From Oscillospiraceae bacterium UBA3851 (lineage in GTDB: Bacteria > Bacillota > Clostridia > Oscillospirales > Oscillospiraceae), in the NCBI GenBank assembly GCA_002392625.1, contig DGHJ01000136.1, positions 227 to 17,678 on the forward strand: DNA of 17,452 nucleotides, written 5' to 3'. The first letter of the stretch is position 1. Each line of letters starts with the position of its first letter. The notes under the pieces were generated by a model that did not search any database, had not been told where the DNA came from, and saw nothing but the letters and a program-made list of their open reading frames with translations. The translations under genes were made by a program, and so were the position numbers. Shown one piece after another: positions 1 to 5,682 of the stretch.

Positions 1-1442
1 GGGGAGAAGAAGGTGGAGGCGATGCCTTCCACGTCCCACGTCAGCGTACCCGTCCCATCCACGGTCAGCTTGCCGCCCAGGGAGCCCTCCACCGAGTAGA
101 AGGTCTCCGGCTCGCCGTCCTTCGGGTCGACCACCAGCAGCAGCGCCGTGTAATTGTCCCGCACCAAAGGCGTCAGTTCCTCGCCGGGGATATCCCACTC
201 CCCCCCGCTGCCACTGAATCTCCGCTCCAGCTCGTTGAGCACACCGGCAATCTCATAGCGGCCGCCGGCGTCGGACTCTCCGTCTTCCAACTTGGGCACG
301 GCGTAGGCGGAGAGATAGACCCTGCCGCCAAACTCCGCCATGTCGGTGATATAATAATAGGCGTCCTCGCCGCCGTAGGAATAGGCCTCCGTCAAATTGC
401 CGTCGTGATCCAGCTTGACGATCCGGGCGTGCTCGTTGTTGATATAGCTGACCAGCTGTACCAGATAGCCGTCTCCCAGGCGGGCAACGCATCCAACGCC
501 GTAATTGCCCACGTCCAGCTTCTTCAGCAGCGTCTGCCGCCCGTCCGCCGTGTAGCGGCTGAAGCACAGGATCTTGTAATCGCCCCGGCTGACCACGGAA
601 TACCCGCCGTCGTCCTCCTCCAGCACGGCGTAAATATACTCATTATTGAACCCGTCTTCCAGATACCTGGTCCACACCACGTTGCCGTTCTCATCCAGCT
701 TCGTTATCCCGGCGTATTGGGTCTGCCAGCTGCCGGAGAATTCGGAATGTCCCCATACCATGACGCCGCCCGCCGTAATCGGGCAGTATCTGTTGACGAA
801 ATAGTCACGGATATCGGTCTGCCACAGCAGCGTCTGGCCGTCGTATTTGGCGACGCTGCACTTCTCCAGGCCGATATAGGTGCCGTCCTCCGCTCTTTGC
901 TCCACGTAGTCAATGGCGTAATGGACGTCCGTTCGGTGCAGCCCCTGGTAGTAAACCCTCCACATCTTCATCACCTGTTCGCGCGAGGGGGTGTCAGTGG
1001 GCTGCTCCTGCGTGATGGCGTAACCATCCACATGGGCGGTGGACAGGCTGTGGCTGATGACCTCCGCCGTCTTGCCATAGGTGAAGGACTCCGTGGTGAT
1101 GTCCCGGTACACCGCTTTGATCTCCCCCCTCGTCAGTCCCTCGGTGCTGAGGCTGTTCTCACTGAAGAACCGCACCGCCTCGTTGTACGTTTTGTTCTCC
1201 GCCGCGTAGGCGTAGGTGCCCAGCCCCAGGACCAGGGCAAGGCAGGCGGCCACGGCCACCAGCCCCCGCAGGCGCCGGGGCCGTTTCGTCTGTCGCGCCG
1301 CAATTCCCGCGCTATCCAGCGCCGCGCGGCGGACGCGACGGGCAGTCATCTGATCCAGCCGGTCATCCTGCATGCCCTCCAGCACGCCGTCCAGCTCGCC
1401 CGGCTCCATATGGTCAAGCAGTTCTGAAAAGTTGCTCTTCAT
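1..1442 (-). CDS. Membrane-anchored anti-sigma factor with extracellular sensor domain (partial, C-terminus off the left edge)
   Basis: The reading frame is open from ATG at 1442 to the window edge, giving at least 480 residues. Residues 1-58 are charged and should be cytoplasmic. A hydrophobic segment at about 59-80 (LRGLVAVAACLALVLGLGTY) is a single membrane span, and the rest would lie outside the cell. The outer part carries motifs such as ITKLDENGNVVWTRYLEDG followed by a DDGGY stretch, and later IVKLDHDGNL. These resemble blades of bacterial beta-propeller-like repeats. The start is set by a GGAGGT eight bases upstream, inside the end of the sigma gene, whose stop is two bases away; the pair is therefore very probably translationally coupled. 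The layout (short inner tail, one span, sensor outside, directly behind an ECF sigma gene) is that of an anti-sigma factor. That role is inferred from context; no canonical zinc anti-sigma motif is visible. Confidence 0.75.
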   Translation of the reverse strand, partial: MKSNFSELLDHMEPGELDGVLEGMQDDRLDQMTARRVRRAALDSAGIAARQTKRPRRLRGLVAVAACLALVLGLGTYAYAAENKTYNEAVRFFSENSLSTEGLTRGEIKAVYRDITTESFTYGKTAEVISHSLSTAHVDGYAITQEQPTDTPSREQVMKMWRVYYQGLHRTDVHYAIDYVEQRAEDGTYIGLEKCSVAKYDGQTLLWQTDIRDYFVNRYCPITAGGVMVWGHSEFSGSWQTQYAGITKLDENGNVVWTRYLEDGFNNEYIYAVLEEDDGGYSVVSRGDYKILCFSRYTADGRQTLLKKLDVGNYGVGCVARLGDGYLVQLVSYINNEHARIVKLDHDGNLTEAYSYGGEDAYYYITDMAEFGGRVYLSAYAVPKLEDGESDAGGRYEIAGVLNELERRFSGSGGEWDIPGEELTPLVRDNYTALLLVVDPKDGEPETFYSVEGSLGGKLTVDGTGTLTWDVEGIASTFFS

Positions 1443-1444
1443 GT

Positions 1445-1999
1445 TCATTCACCTCCGAATTGTTCCCGCAGTTTTCCGATGGCTCTGTGGGTCCGTGTGT
1501 CCACATTGGACACCGTCATGTGCAGGGCTTTGGCGATCTCTTTGGAGGACTGGCCCAGCCAGTATTTCCGCACGATGATCTCCCGGTCCGGGTCACCCAG
1601 GGCCTTGACAGCCTCCGCCAGCTCCCGACGGAAGGCGCGGTCCTCCGGATCCCCCTCCACCGAGAAATCGTCGGCAACAGGGGCGGCGGACTCATCATCC
1701 AGGGATACCGTCTGTCCCGCCCGGCAGTGCTGCCGCAGGCGGTCCAGGGCGTTGTGGCGGGCAATGACGCACAGCCACGACTTGATGCTGCCCCGATCGG
1801 CACTGTACCGCTCCAGATCGCAGTAGAATTCGCTGAAGGTGTCCGCCACGCAGTGCTCCACGTCCGCCTGTCCGAAGGCGGAGGCGCGGAGCTTGCCCCT
1901 GACCACGGCATAGATCAGCCCGCCGTAAGCCTCGATCAGCGCCGTCATGCCGCGCTCCGGGTCCTTTCGCAGCTGCTCCAGCAGCTCCCGGTCCTCCAT
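1445..1999 (-). CDS. ECF-type RNA polymerase sigma factor (sigma-70 family)
   Basis: This 184-residue protein starting MEDRELLEQL has the two-domain ECF layout. Region 2 spans about residues 15-90, with DVEHCVADTFSEFYCDLERY and then GSIKSWLCVIARHNALDRLR, the usual core-binding and -10-recognition helices. Region 4 spans about 125-180, with LGDPDREIIVRKYWLGQSSK and EIAKALHMTVSNVDTRTHRA, a typical helix-turn-helix. There is no sigma region 1 or 3, as expected for the group. The ATG at 1999 is chosen over an in-frame one at 2038 because GGAGGT sits six bases before it. It would direct RNA polymerase to stress or envelope promoters and be held inactive by the membrane protein encoded directly downstream; the regulon cannot be read here. 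Confidence 0.93.
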   Translation of the reverse strand: MEDRELLEQLRKDPERGMTALIEAYGGLIYAVVRGKLRASAFGQADVEHCVADTFSEFYCDLERYSADRGSIKSWLCVIARHNALDRLRQHCRAGQTVSLDDESAAPVADDFSVEGDPEDRAFRRELAEAVKALGDPDREIIVRKYWLGQSSKEIAKALHMTVSNVDTRTHRAIGKLREQFGGE

Positions 2000-2043
2000 G
2001 GCCGCACCTCCCTTCCTGTTGCCATTGAATCGATTCATCTGTT

Positions 2044-2071
2044 ACTGCGCCGGACGCGGCAAAATCTTACA
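2044..2071 (-). promoter_or_regulatory. Candidate ECF-type promoter of the sigma/anti-sigma operon
   Basis: On the minus strand TGTAAG (2071-2066) and CGCAGT (2049-2044) are separated by 16 nt, with the sigma gene start about 45 nt further on. The spacing resembles ECF promoters, and ECF operons are often self-regulated. No good TTGACA/TATAAT pair was seen here. The -10 element is not a textbook match, so this is tentative. Confidence 0.3.
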
Positions 2072-2091
2072 CCCGCCCGGCGGATTTTTGT

Positions 2092-2123
2092 AAAAAACGG
2101 GGAGATTGTCCTGCGTTCTCCCC
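2092..2123 (-). terminator. Rho-independent terminator after the EamA-type remnant
   Basis: Read on the minus strand, GGGGAGA (2123-2117) pairs with TCTCCCC (2105-2099) around an 11-nt loop, and a run of six T follows (2097-2092). It begins seven bases after the stop of the transporter remnant and separates it from the sigma operon. Confidence 0.85.
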
Positions 2124-2129
2124 TGTGAC

Positions 2130-2521
2130 TCACACTTTTCTCGCGCAAATGAAGAGTCCGGCCACAGTGAGAACCACGCCTGCGGCGGTGTACCGGCCGG
2201 AGGGATCGCCCATGATGACGGCGGACACCATCGCCACCACGGTGGTCCAGCTGTTGCCCAGATTGGAGGCCACGGCGGTGTTCTCCACCCGGCTGAGCAC
2301 GTAGTCCATCAGCAGATAGCACAGGCTGGAGCACAGCACGCCCAGAAAGAGGCAGGCCCGCCCCGCCTCCGGGCATGCGGCGAACGTACAGCGCAGGATC
2401 AGCGCCTGAATGGGGGCGGAGTGGGACATGGCTGTGTTGGCGGCCGGGAACGAAAGCCCCGGATGGAGCCCATGAATAGGATGACCAGCAGCGCCTTCCT
2501 GCCCGTCTTTTGTCCGTTCAT
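2130..2521 (-). pseudogene. EamA/DMT-family transporter remnant (internal deletion and frameshift)
   Basis: Two pieces of one transporter lie side by side in different frames. The first, from ATG at 2521, reads MNGQKTGRKALLVILFMGSI, a typical start of a DMT transporter, then turns into proline/arginine-rich nonsense. The second frame ends at 2130 and from about 2450 reads LSFPAANTAMSHS and then a good C-terminal EamA half: LFLGVLCSSLCYLLMDYVLS, ENTAVASNLGNSWTTVVAMV and GDPSGRYTAAGVVLTVAGLF. Intact family members have about 300 residues and ten membrane spans. Here only about 16 N-terminal and 105-115 C-terminal residues remain, so well over half of the gene is missing and the join is out of frame. 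A separate 99-residue protein from ATG at 2429 could in theory be made (about three spans) but has no good ribosome binding site. The substrate of the ancestor is unknown. Confidence 0.8.
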
Positions 2522-2579
2522 TTTCCCCTTCGCCGTCCTTTAGCGCCGTTCGGACCGACCCGGCCGGCCGTGCTTCTAC

Positions 2580-2608
2580 AAAATATTACAAAACCTGGGA
2601 AAGTGCAA
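2580..2608 (-). promoter_or_regulatory. Possible relic promoter of the EamA-type gene
   Basis: On the minus strand TTGCAC (2608-2603), a 17-nt spacer and TATTTT (2585-2580) lie about 60 nt before the ATG of the transporter remnant. Both boxes are imperfect. The region is AT-richer than its surroundings. Confidence 0.25.
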
Positions 2609-2612
2609 TCCG

Positions 2613-2672
2613 TTTTCCGGTGCAAAAACCGATTCGGCAAAAACCGATTCGACAGATTTTCCGGTTGCAAAA
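2613..2672. repeat. Cluster of short direct repeats upstream of tRNA-Gly
   Basis: GCAAAAACCGATTCG occurs twice in exact tandem (2622-2636 and 2637-2651). The tandem is flanked by two near-identical copies of TTTTCCGGTGCAAAA (2613-2627; TTTTCCGGTTGCAAAA at 2657-2672). The right-hand flanking copy contains the -35 box of the tRNA promoter. Confidence 0.85.
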
Positions 2673-2693
2673 TGGGAAAGCAGGTGCTATAAT
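2665..2693 (+). promoter_or_regulatory. Promoter of tRNA-Gly
   Basis: TTGCAA (2665-2670), 17 nt, then a perfect TATAAT (2688-2693), which ends 13 nt before the mature tRNA 5' end. This is a strong housekeeping-type promoter at the expected place. Confidence 0.85.
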
Positions 2694-2706
2694 AGCTCCG
2701 TTCCAC

Positions 2707-2780
2707 GCAGGGTTGGTATATCGGTATTACAGCGGCTTCCCAAGCCGTTAAGGCGGGTTCGACTCCCGTACCCTGCTCCA
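2707..2780 (+). tRNA. tRNA-Gly, anticodon CCC
   Basis: The sequence folds as a full cloverleaf. The acceptor GCAGGGT (2707-2713) pairs with ACCCTGC near the 3' end. A short D arm is followed by an anticodon stem GCGGC/GCCGT with loop TTCCCAA, so the anticodon is CCC, reading GGG. The variable loop has four bases. The T arm is GCGGG/CCCGT with loop TTCGACT. The discriminator base is T and the CCA end is encoded (2778-2780). The gene stands alone, with its own promoter and terminator. Confidence 0.95.
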
Positions 2781-2786
2781 GCAATG

Positions 2787-2824
2787 AAACCTCTTTTGTC
2801 TACCGGGGCAAGAGAGGTTTTCTT
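2787..2824 (+). terminator. Terminator of tRNA-Gly
   Basis: AAACCTCT (2787-2794) pairs with AGAGGTTT (2813-2820), followed by a T-rich tail (TCTTGTTGT). It starts six bases after the tRNA CCA end. Confidence 0.8.
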
Positions 2825-2825
2825 G

Positions 2826-2854
2826 TTGTATCATAAAAGTGAACATGGTACAAT
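2826..2854 (+). promoter_or_regulatory. Promoter of the Nudix gene
   Basis: TTGTAT (2826-2831), a 17-nt spacer and TACAAT (2849-2854) lie directly behind the tRNA terminator and 33 nt before the Nudix ATG. The gene therefore appears to have its own promoter and need not depend on the tRNA transcript. Confidence 0.7.
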
Positions 2855-2858
2855 CATC

Positions 2859-2879
2859 TCAACAAACCGGGATTTGCGG
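2859..2879 (+). repeat. Cassette-like boundary repeat, copy 1 (before the Nudix gene)
   Basis: TCAACAAA, six variable bases (CCGGGA), then TTTGCGG. The same 8-6-7 arrangement recurs just after the Nudix stop codon (3405-3425). The inner CAAA and TTTG are inverted repeats of one another. It overlaps the start of the Nudix ribosome binding site. Confidence 0.6.
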
Positions 2880-2887
2880 AGGATGAT

Positions 2888-3403
2888 ATGCAAAATATAG
2901 AAATCTGGGATTTGTATGATAAGCAGCGTCATTTGATGGGGCGTGATCATATTCGGGGAGAAGAAATACCGCAGGGGTATTATCATCTCGTTGTCCATGT
3001 TTGGATCAAAAACAGAAACGGTGAATATTTGATCTCGCAGCGCAGTGCGGATCGACCCATGCATCCGTTAAAGTGGGAATGTACAGGCGGATCTGCGTTA
3101 AAAGGGGAGGATAGTTTGACCGCAGCGCTTAGGGAAACAAAGGAAGAGATTGGTTTGACATTATCTCCCCACGCAGGGAAAATAGTATCTTCTATAGTTG
3201 GCAGAATTATTAACGGCGTCCAATTTTCAGATATAGTGGATGTATGGTTATTTGAATATGATGGTCCTGTTGATTTGACAAAGGCAACTACAGCGGAAGT
3301 CGCTCAAATTGCTTGGCTGAATAAGGAGCAGATAAAGCGTCTATTTGATGACAATGAGTTTGTGGATACTCTCGGATACTTTCTTGAATCAAGCACGTTT
3401 TAA
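2888..3403 (+). CDS. Nudix hydrolase
   Basis: The 171-residue protein carries a complete Nudix box at residues 68-90: G68, E74, then RETKEEIGL from R82, matching GX5EX7REUXEEXGU with all metal-binding glutamates present. Such enzymes hydrolyse nucleoside diphosphates linked to another group, using Mg2+ or Mn2+. The N-terminal part (residues 1-30, with EIWDLYDKQR and then an HLVVHVWI strand) resembles Nudix proteins related to isopentenyl-diphosphate isomerase or YfcD, but the substrate cannot be told. No signal peptide is visible, so it should be cytoplasmic. GGAGG five bases before the ATG fixes the start. Codon use is clearly AT-richer (ATA, TTA, TTG, GAT, AAA common) than the GC-rich genes around it, which points to recent acquisition together with the acetyltransferase gene downstream. 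Confidence 0.93.
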   Translation: MQNIEIWDLYDKQRHLMGRDHIRGEEIPQGYYHLVVHVWIKNRNGEYLISQRSADRPMHPLKWECTGGSALKGEDSLTAALRETKEEIGLTLSPHAGKIVSSIVGRIINGVQFSDIVDVWLFEYDGPVDLTKATTAEVAQIAWLNKEQIKRLFDDNEFVDTLGYFLESSTF

Positions 3404-3404
3404 A

Positions 3405-3425
3405 TCAACAAATTCCTGTTTGCGG
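3405..3425 (+). repeat. Cassette-like boundary repeat, copy 2 (after the Nudix gene)
   Basis: TCAACAAA, TTCCTG, TTTGCGG, beginning one base after the Nudix stop codon. Its left 8 and right 7 bases are identical to copy 1 at 2859-2879. Its inner 12-mer AATTCCTGTTTG (3411-3422) is identical to copy 3, after the acetyltransferase gene. Confidence 0.6.
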
Positions 3426-3435
3426 GGTTCTGCTC

Positions 3436-3478
3436 TGGTACACTTTTTGTCTTTCTTTCTGTGCTTTGGTGCACTTTT
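3436..3478 (+). repeat. Pair of 12-nt near-identical repeats in the Nudix-GNAT spacer
   Basis: TGGTACACTTTT (3436-3447) and TGGTGCACTTTT (3467-3478) differ at one base and are spaced by 31 bp, within a pyrimidine-rich stretch. No function is recognised. Together with the hairpins downstream they fill the 364 bp gap between the two genes. Confidence 0.6.
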
Positions 3479-3503
3479 ACGCGCTCTTATAGAGAAAAAA
3501 GCA

Positions 3504-3532
3504 GTGATTTGTCTACCAAATCACGCGTTTTT
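3504..3532 (+). terminator. Terminator-like hairpin downstream of the Nudix gene
   Basis: GTGATTTG (3504-3511) pairs exactly with CAAATCAC (3517-3524) around a 5-nt loop. After GCG a run of five T follows (3528-3532). It could end the Nudix transcript about 100 nt after its stop, or be the first element of the hairpin array that follows. Confidence 0.6.
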
Positions 3533-3534
3533 GA

Positions 3535-3711
3535 ATGATGTTTGCCCTGTCGGGCAAATGATGTGTGCTTTGCACATGATGCTGCCTTCGGCAATGATGT
3601 GTGCCTGTGGGCACATGGGGCAAACATCGCATCATTGTGAGTGAAACGAACAGCATCATTTCGGAGCGCAGCGGGGAAGCATCATCAGCCGCCGGAGGCG
3701 GCGACATCATT
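3535..3711. repeat. Array of small hairpins separated by ATGATG, then CATCAT spacers
   Basis: Left half: ATGATG starts at 3535, 3558, 3576 and 3594, with a small perfect hairpin after each: TTTGCCC/GGGCAAA (3541-3558), TGTGC/GCACA (3564-3576), TGCC/GGCA (3583-3593), TGTGCC/GGCACA (3600-3615). Right half: CATCAT starts at 3630, 3654, 3680 and 3705 (24, 26 and 25 bp apart), with GCCGCC/GGCGGC (3688-3702) in the last interval. In addition GATGTTTGCCC (3537-3547) pairs over 11 bp with GGGCAAACATC (3618-3628), which would enclose the second to fourth hairpins in a branched, cloverleaf-like fold that competes with the first hairpin. No open reading frame in the region looks coding. Function unknown. 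Confidence 0.85.
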
Positions 3712-3738
3712 GACATTTCAACAGCATTGATTCAAAAT
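3710..3738 (+). promoter_or_regulatory. Possible promoter of the GNAT gene
   Basis: A perfect TTGACA (3710-3715) at the right end of the hairpin array is followed after 17 nt by CAAAAT (3733-3738), a four-of-six match to the -10 box, about 30 nt before the acetyltransferase start. Confidence 0.45.
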
Positions 3739-3767
3739 TGATATAGTCAGAAGTAGAAGGAGCAACG

Positions 3768-4286
3768 ATGATTAAGTTAATTGTACCGAGTGAAAATTAT
3801 CTGTCATCATACAGAGAAGCATACGACGAATATATTGAGAATCACATTTCTACCTATTCCTTTACCGACGCGTCTTCCTGTGACATTTTTGAAAAATTTG
3901 ATCGTTACAGAAATGAACGCGATCTGCCGCCGGATCGGGTAGGTGAAGACAAATACTGGCTTGTTGACGATGAAAAAACATATTTTATCGGTGAGATAGC
4001 CATTCGTCACAGACTGAATGATGCGCTGGCGCAACGCGGCGGGCACATCGGATACGGTATTCGTTATTCGGAATGGAACCGCGGTTATGGAACGAAAATG
4101 TTGGCGCTGGCACTGGAAAAGGCAAAAGAAATGCACATTTCTCCCGTACTCATCACCTGTAACGACGATAACCTTGCATCCGCAAAAGTGATGGAAAAAA
4201 ACGGCTTCACATTAGGGGATAAAATCATTGTTTCAAGAGATGGAAAGGACCTTCTTACAAGGCGGTATTGGAAAACAATACCGTAA
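3768..4286 (+). CDS. GNAT-family N-acetyltransferase
   Basis: The 172-residue protein has the acetyl-CoA-binding signature of GNAT enzymes: a beta strand GGHIGYGIRY (91-100), then NRGYGT (104-109), the pyrophosphate-binding loop, and the helix KMLALALEKAKE. Motif B follows with ITCNDDNLASAKVMEKNGF (129-147). It would move an acetyl group from acetyl-CoA to an amine; the acceptor (small molecule, antibiotic or protein) cannot be told. It has no membrane segment. AGAAGGAG five bases before the ATG supports the start. Like the Nudix gene it is AT-richer than its neighbours. It sits between the hairpin array and a strong terminator, so it is probably transcribed alone or as the last gene of the island. 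Confidence 0.93.
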   Translation: MIKLIVPSENYLSSYREAYDEYIENHISTYSFTDASSCDIFEKFDRYRNERDLPPDRVGEDKYWLVDDEKTYFIGEIAIRHRLNDALAQRGGHIGYGIRYSEWNRGYGTKMLALALEKAKEMHISPVLITCNDDNLASAKVMEKNGFTLGDKIIVSRDGKDLLTRRYWKTIP

Positions 4287-4287
4287 T

Positions 4288-4299
4288 AATTCCTGTTTG
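4288..4299 (+). repeat. Cassette-like boundary repeat, copy 3 (after the GNAT gene)
   Basis: AATTCCTGTTTG, two bases after the acetyltransferase stop, is identical to 3411-3422 after the Nudix gene. The flanking TCAAC and CGG of copies 1 and 2 are not kept here. Confidence 0.5.
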
Positions 4300-4342
4300 T
4301 CGCGCTGCACGCGTGTATCATTTGTGCGCTCTTTCACAACAA

Positions 4343-4371
4343 AAGAACACCCCCGCAGGGCGTTCTTTTTT
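4343..4371 (+). terminator. Terminator closing the Nudix/GNAT island
   Basis: AAGAAC (4343-4348) pairs with GTTCTT (4362-4367), extended by CCC/GGG after one mismatch. A T run through 4371 follows. It lies about 55 nt after the acetyltransferase stop, where the base composition returns to GC-rich. Confidence 0.8.
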
Positions 4372-4462
4372 GGGGCAGGGTGGTGATTTCATATGCCGGG
4401 AGGGGCATACCCTCTCCACCTGGACCCACCCCATGCAGACAGGCAGCTTCGGAGGTGTTCTT

Positions 4463-5641
4463 ATGCAGTATCGCAGCGACAAATACGGCAACCCCGTGTC
4501 CGTGCTGGGCTACGGGTGCATGCGCTTCACCCAGAAGGCCGGGCGGATCGATCTGGACAAGGCCGAGAAAGAGCTGCTCTCCGCCATCGAGGCCGGGGTC
4601 AACTACTTCGACACCGCCTACATCTATCCTGGCAGCGAGGCGGCACTGGGCGCCATCCTGGAGCGCAACGGCCTGCGGGACAAGGTGAACATCGCCACCA
4701 AGCTGCCCCATTACCTCATCAAGACACGGGAGAGTCTGGACAGGTATTTCACCGAAGAGCTGCGCCGCCTGCGCACCGACCACGTGGACTACTACCTGAT
4801 GCACATGCTCACCGATGACAAGACCTGGGAGCGGCTGAAGGGGCTTGGCATGGAGGAATGGCTGGCGGAGAAGAAGGCCGCCGGGGCCATCCGCCAGGTG
4901 GGCTTTTCCTACCACGGCAACTCCGACGTGTTCTGCCGCCTGGTGGACGCTTACGACTGGGACTTCTGCCAGATCCAGTACAACTATCTGGACGAGCACA
5001 GCCAGGCCGGGCGCACCGGATTGCAGTACGCCGCCGCCAAGGGGCTGATGACGGTCATCATGGAGCCGCTCCGGGGCGGACGGCTGGTGAACAACCTGCC
5101 GCCGGAGGCAAAGAAGCTGTTCGCCGCTCACCCCTCCCATCGCAGCGCCGCCGAGTGGGGATTGCGCTGGTTGTGGGACCAGAGTGAGGTCACCTGCGTG
5201 CTCAGCGGCATGAACTCCCTGGAGATGGTGGCGGAGAACGTGCGCATCGCCGACAGCGCCCGCCCCAGCGAGATGACAGAGGCGGATCACGCGCTGCTGG
5301 ACAAGGTGGTGGCCGCCATCAACGCCAAAATGAAGGTGGGCTGCACCGGCTGCCGCTACTGCATGCCCTGTCCCCACGGGGTGGACATCCCCGGCACCTT
5401 CGCCGCCTACAACCGCTGCGCCTGCGACGGAAAGTTCCACGGCTTAAAGGACTACCTCATGTGCACCGCCCTGCGAAAGGAGTCCGCCGAGGCGTCCCGC
5501 TGCGTGGGCTGCGGCAAATGTGAGAAGCACTGCCCCCAGCACATCCCCATCCGGCAGGAGCTGCAAAACGCCCGCAAGGCCCTGGAGGGCCCCCTCTACC
5601 AGGTGGGCAAACGGGTGGTCAAGCTGGTGATGAAATACTGA
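4463..5641 (+). CDS. Aldo/keto reductase with C-terminal 4Fe-4S domain
   Basis: This is a 392-residue protein of two parts. Residues 1 to about 280 are an aldo/keto reductase barrel: LGYGCMRF near the start and the catalytic set D50 and Y55 (FDTAYIYPGSE), K80 (IATKLP) and H114 (YLMHML), which normally reduce a carbonyl with NAD(P)H. The C-terminal part has two cysteine clusters, C294-C297-C300-C303 (CTGCRYCMPCP) and C347-C350-C353-C357 (CVGCGKCEKHCP), of the kind that bind 4Fe-4S centres. This fusion is common in anaerobic clostridia and suggests exchange of electrons with ferredoxin or flavodoxin. The substrate is unknown. An upstream in-frame extension is rejected because GGAGGT lies six bases before ATG 4463 and a terminator falls within the extension. 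A palindromic terminator follows five bases after the stop. Confidence 0.95.
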   Translation: MQYRSDKYGNPVSVLGYGCMRFTQKAGRIDLDKAEKELLSAIEAGVNYFDTAYIYPGSEAALGAILERNGLRDKVNIATKLPHYLIKTRESLDRYFTEELRRLRTDHVDYYLMHMLTDDKTWERLKGLGMEEWLAEKKAAGAIRQVGFSYHGNSDVFCRLVDAYDWDFCQIQYNYLDEHSQAGRTGLQYAAAKGLMTVIMEPLRGGRLVNNLPPEAKKLFAAHPSHRSAAEWGLRWLWDQSEVTCVLSGMNSLEMVAENVRIADSARPSEMTEADHALLDKVVAAINAKMKVGCTGCRYCMPCPHGVDIPGTFAAYNRCACDGKFHGLKDYLMCTALRKESAEASRCVGCGKCEKHCPQHIPIRQELQNARKALEGPLYQVGKRVVKLVMKY

Positions 5642-5645
5642 CGCG

Positions 5646-5677
5646 AAAACCGCCGTCCCGGCCGGGACGGCGGTTTT
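5646..5677. terminator. Bidirectional terminator between convergent AKR and VanZ genes
   Basis: A perfect 32-nt palindrome: AAAACCGCCGTCCCGG and its reverse complement, with A and T ends on both strands. It lies five bases from each of the two convergent stop codons and can serve both transcripts. Confidence 0.9.
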
Positions 5678-5682
5678 ATATC

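Noticed and set aside
405..1427. A 340-codon plus-strand frame opposite the anti-sigma gene
   Set aside because: The minus strand carries a coherent protein with a membrane span and repeats, coupled to the sigma gene; the plus-strand product has no recognisable features.
2518..2784. An 88-codon minus-strand frame starting MLEQGTGVEPALTAWEAA
   Set aside because: Its start is the antisense of tRNA-Gly; such frames are a frequent misannotation.
3535..3711. The hairpin array as a CRISPR
   Set aside because: The repeated units are only six bases, the intervals are 18-26 bp with internal palindromes, and no cas genes are present.
4375..4381. GCAGGGT, a match to the first seven bases of tRNA-Gly, at the right end of the AT-rich island, as a possible attachment-site copy
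   Set aside because: Only seven bases, from the 5' rather than the 3' end of the tRNA, in GC-rich DNA; chance is likely.
4334..5440. A 368-codon minus-strand frame opposite the aldo/keto reductase
   Set aside because: Composition typical of an antisense shadow; the plus strand has the full catalytic and iron-sulfur motifs.
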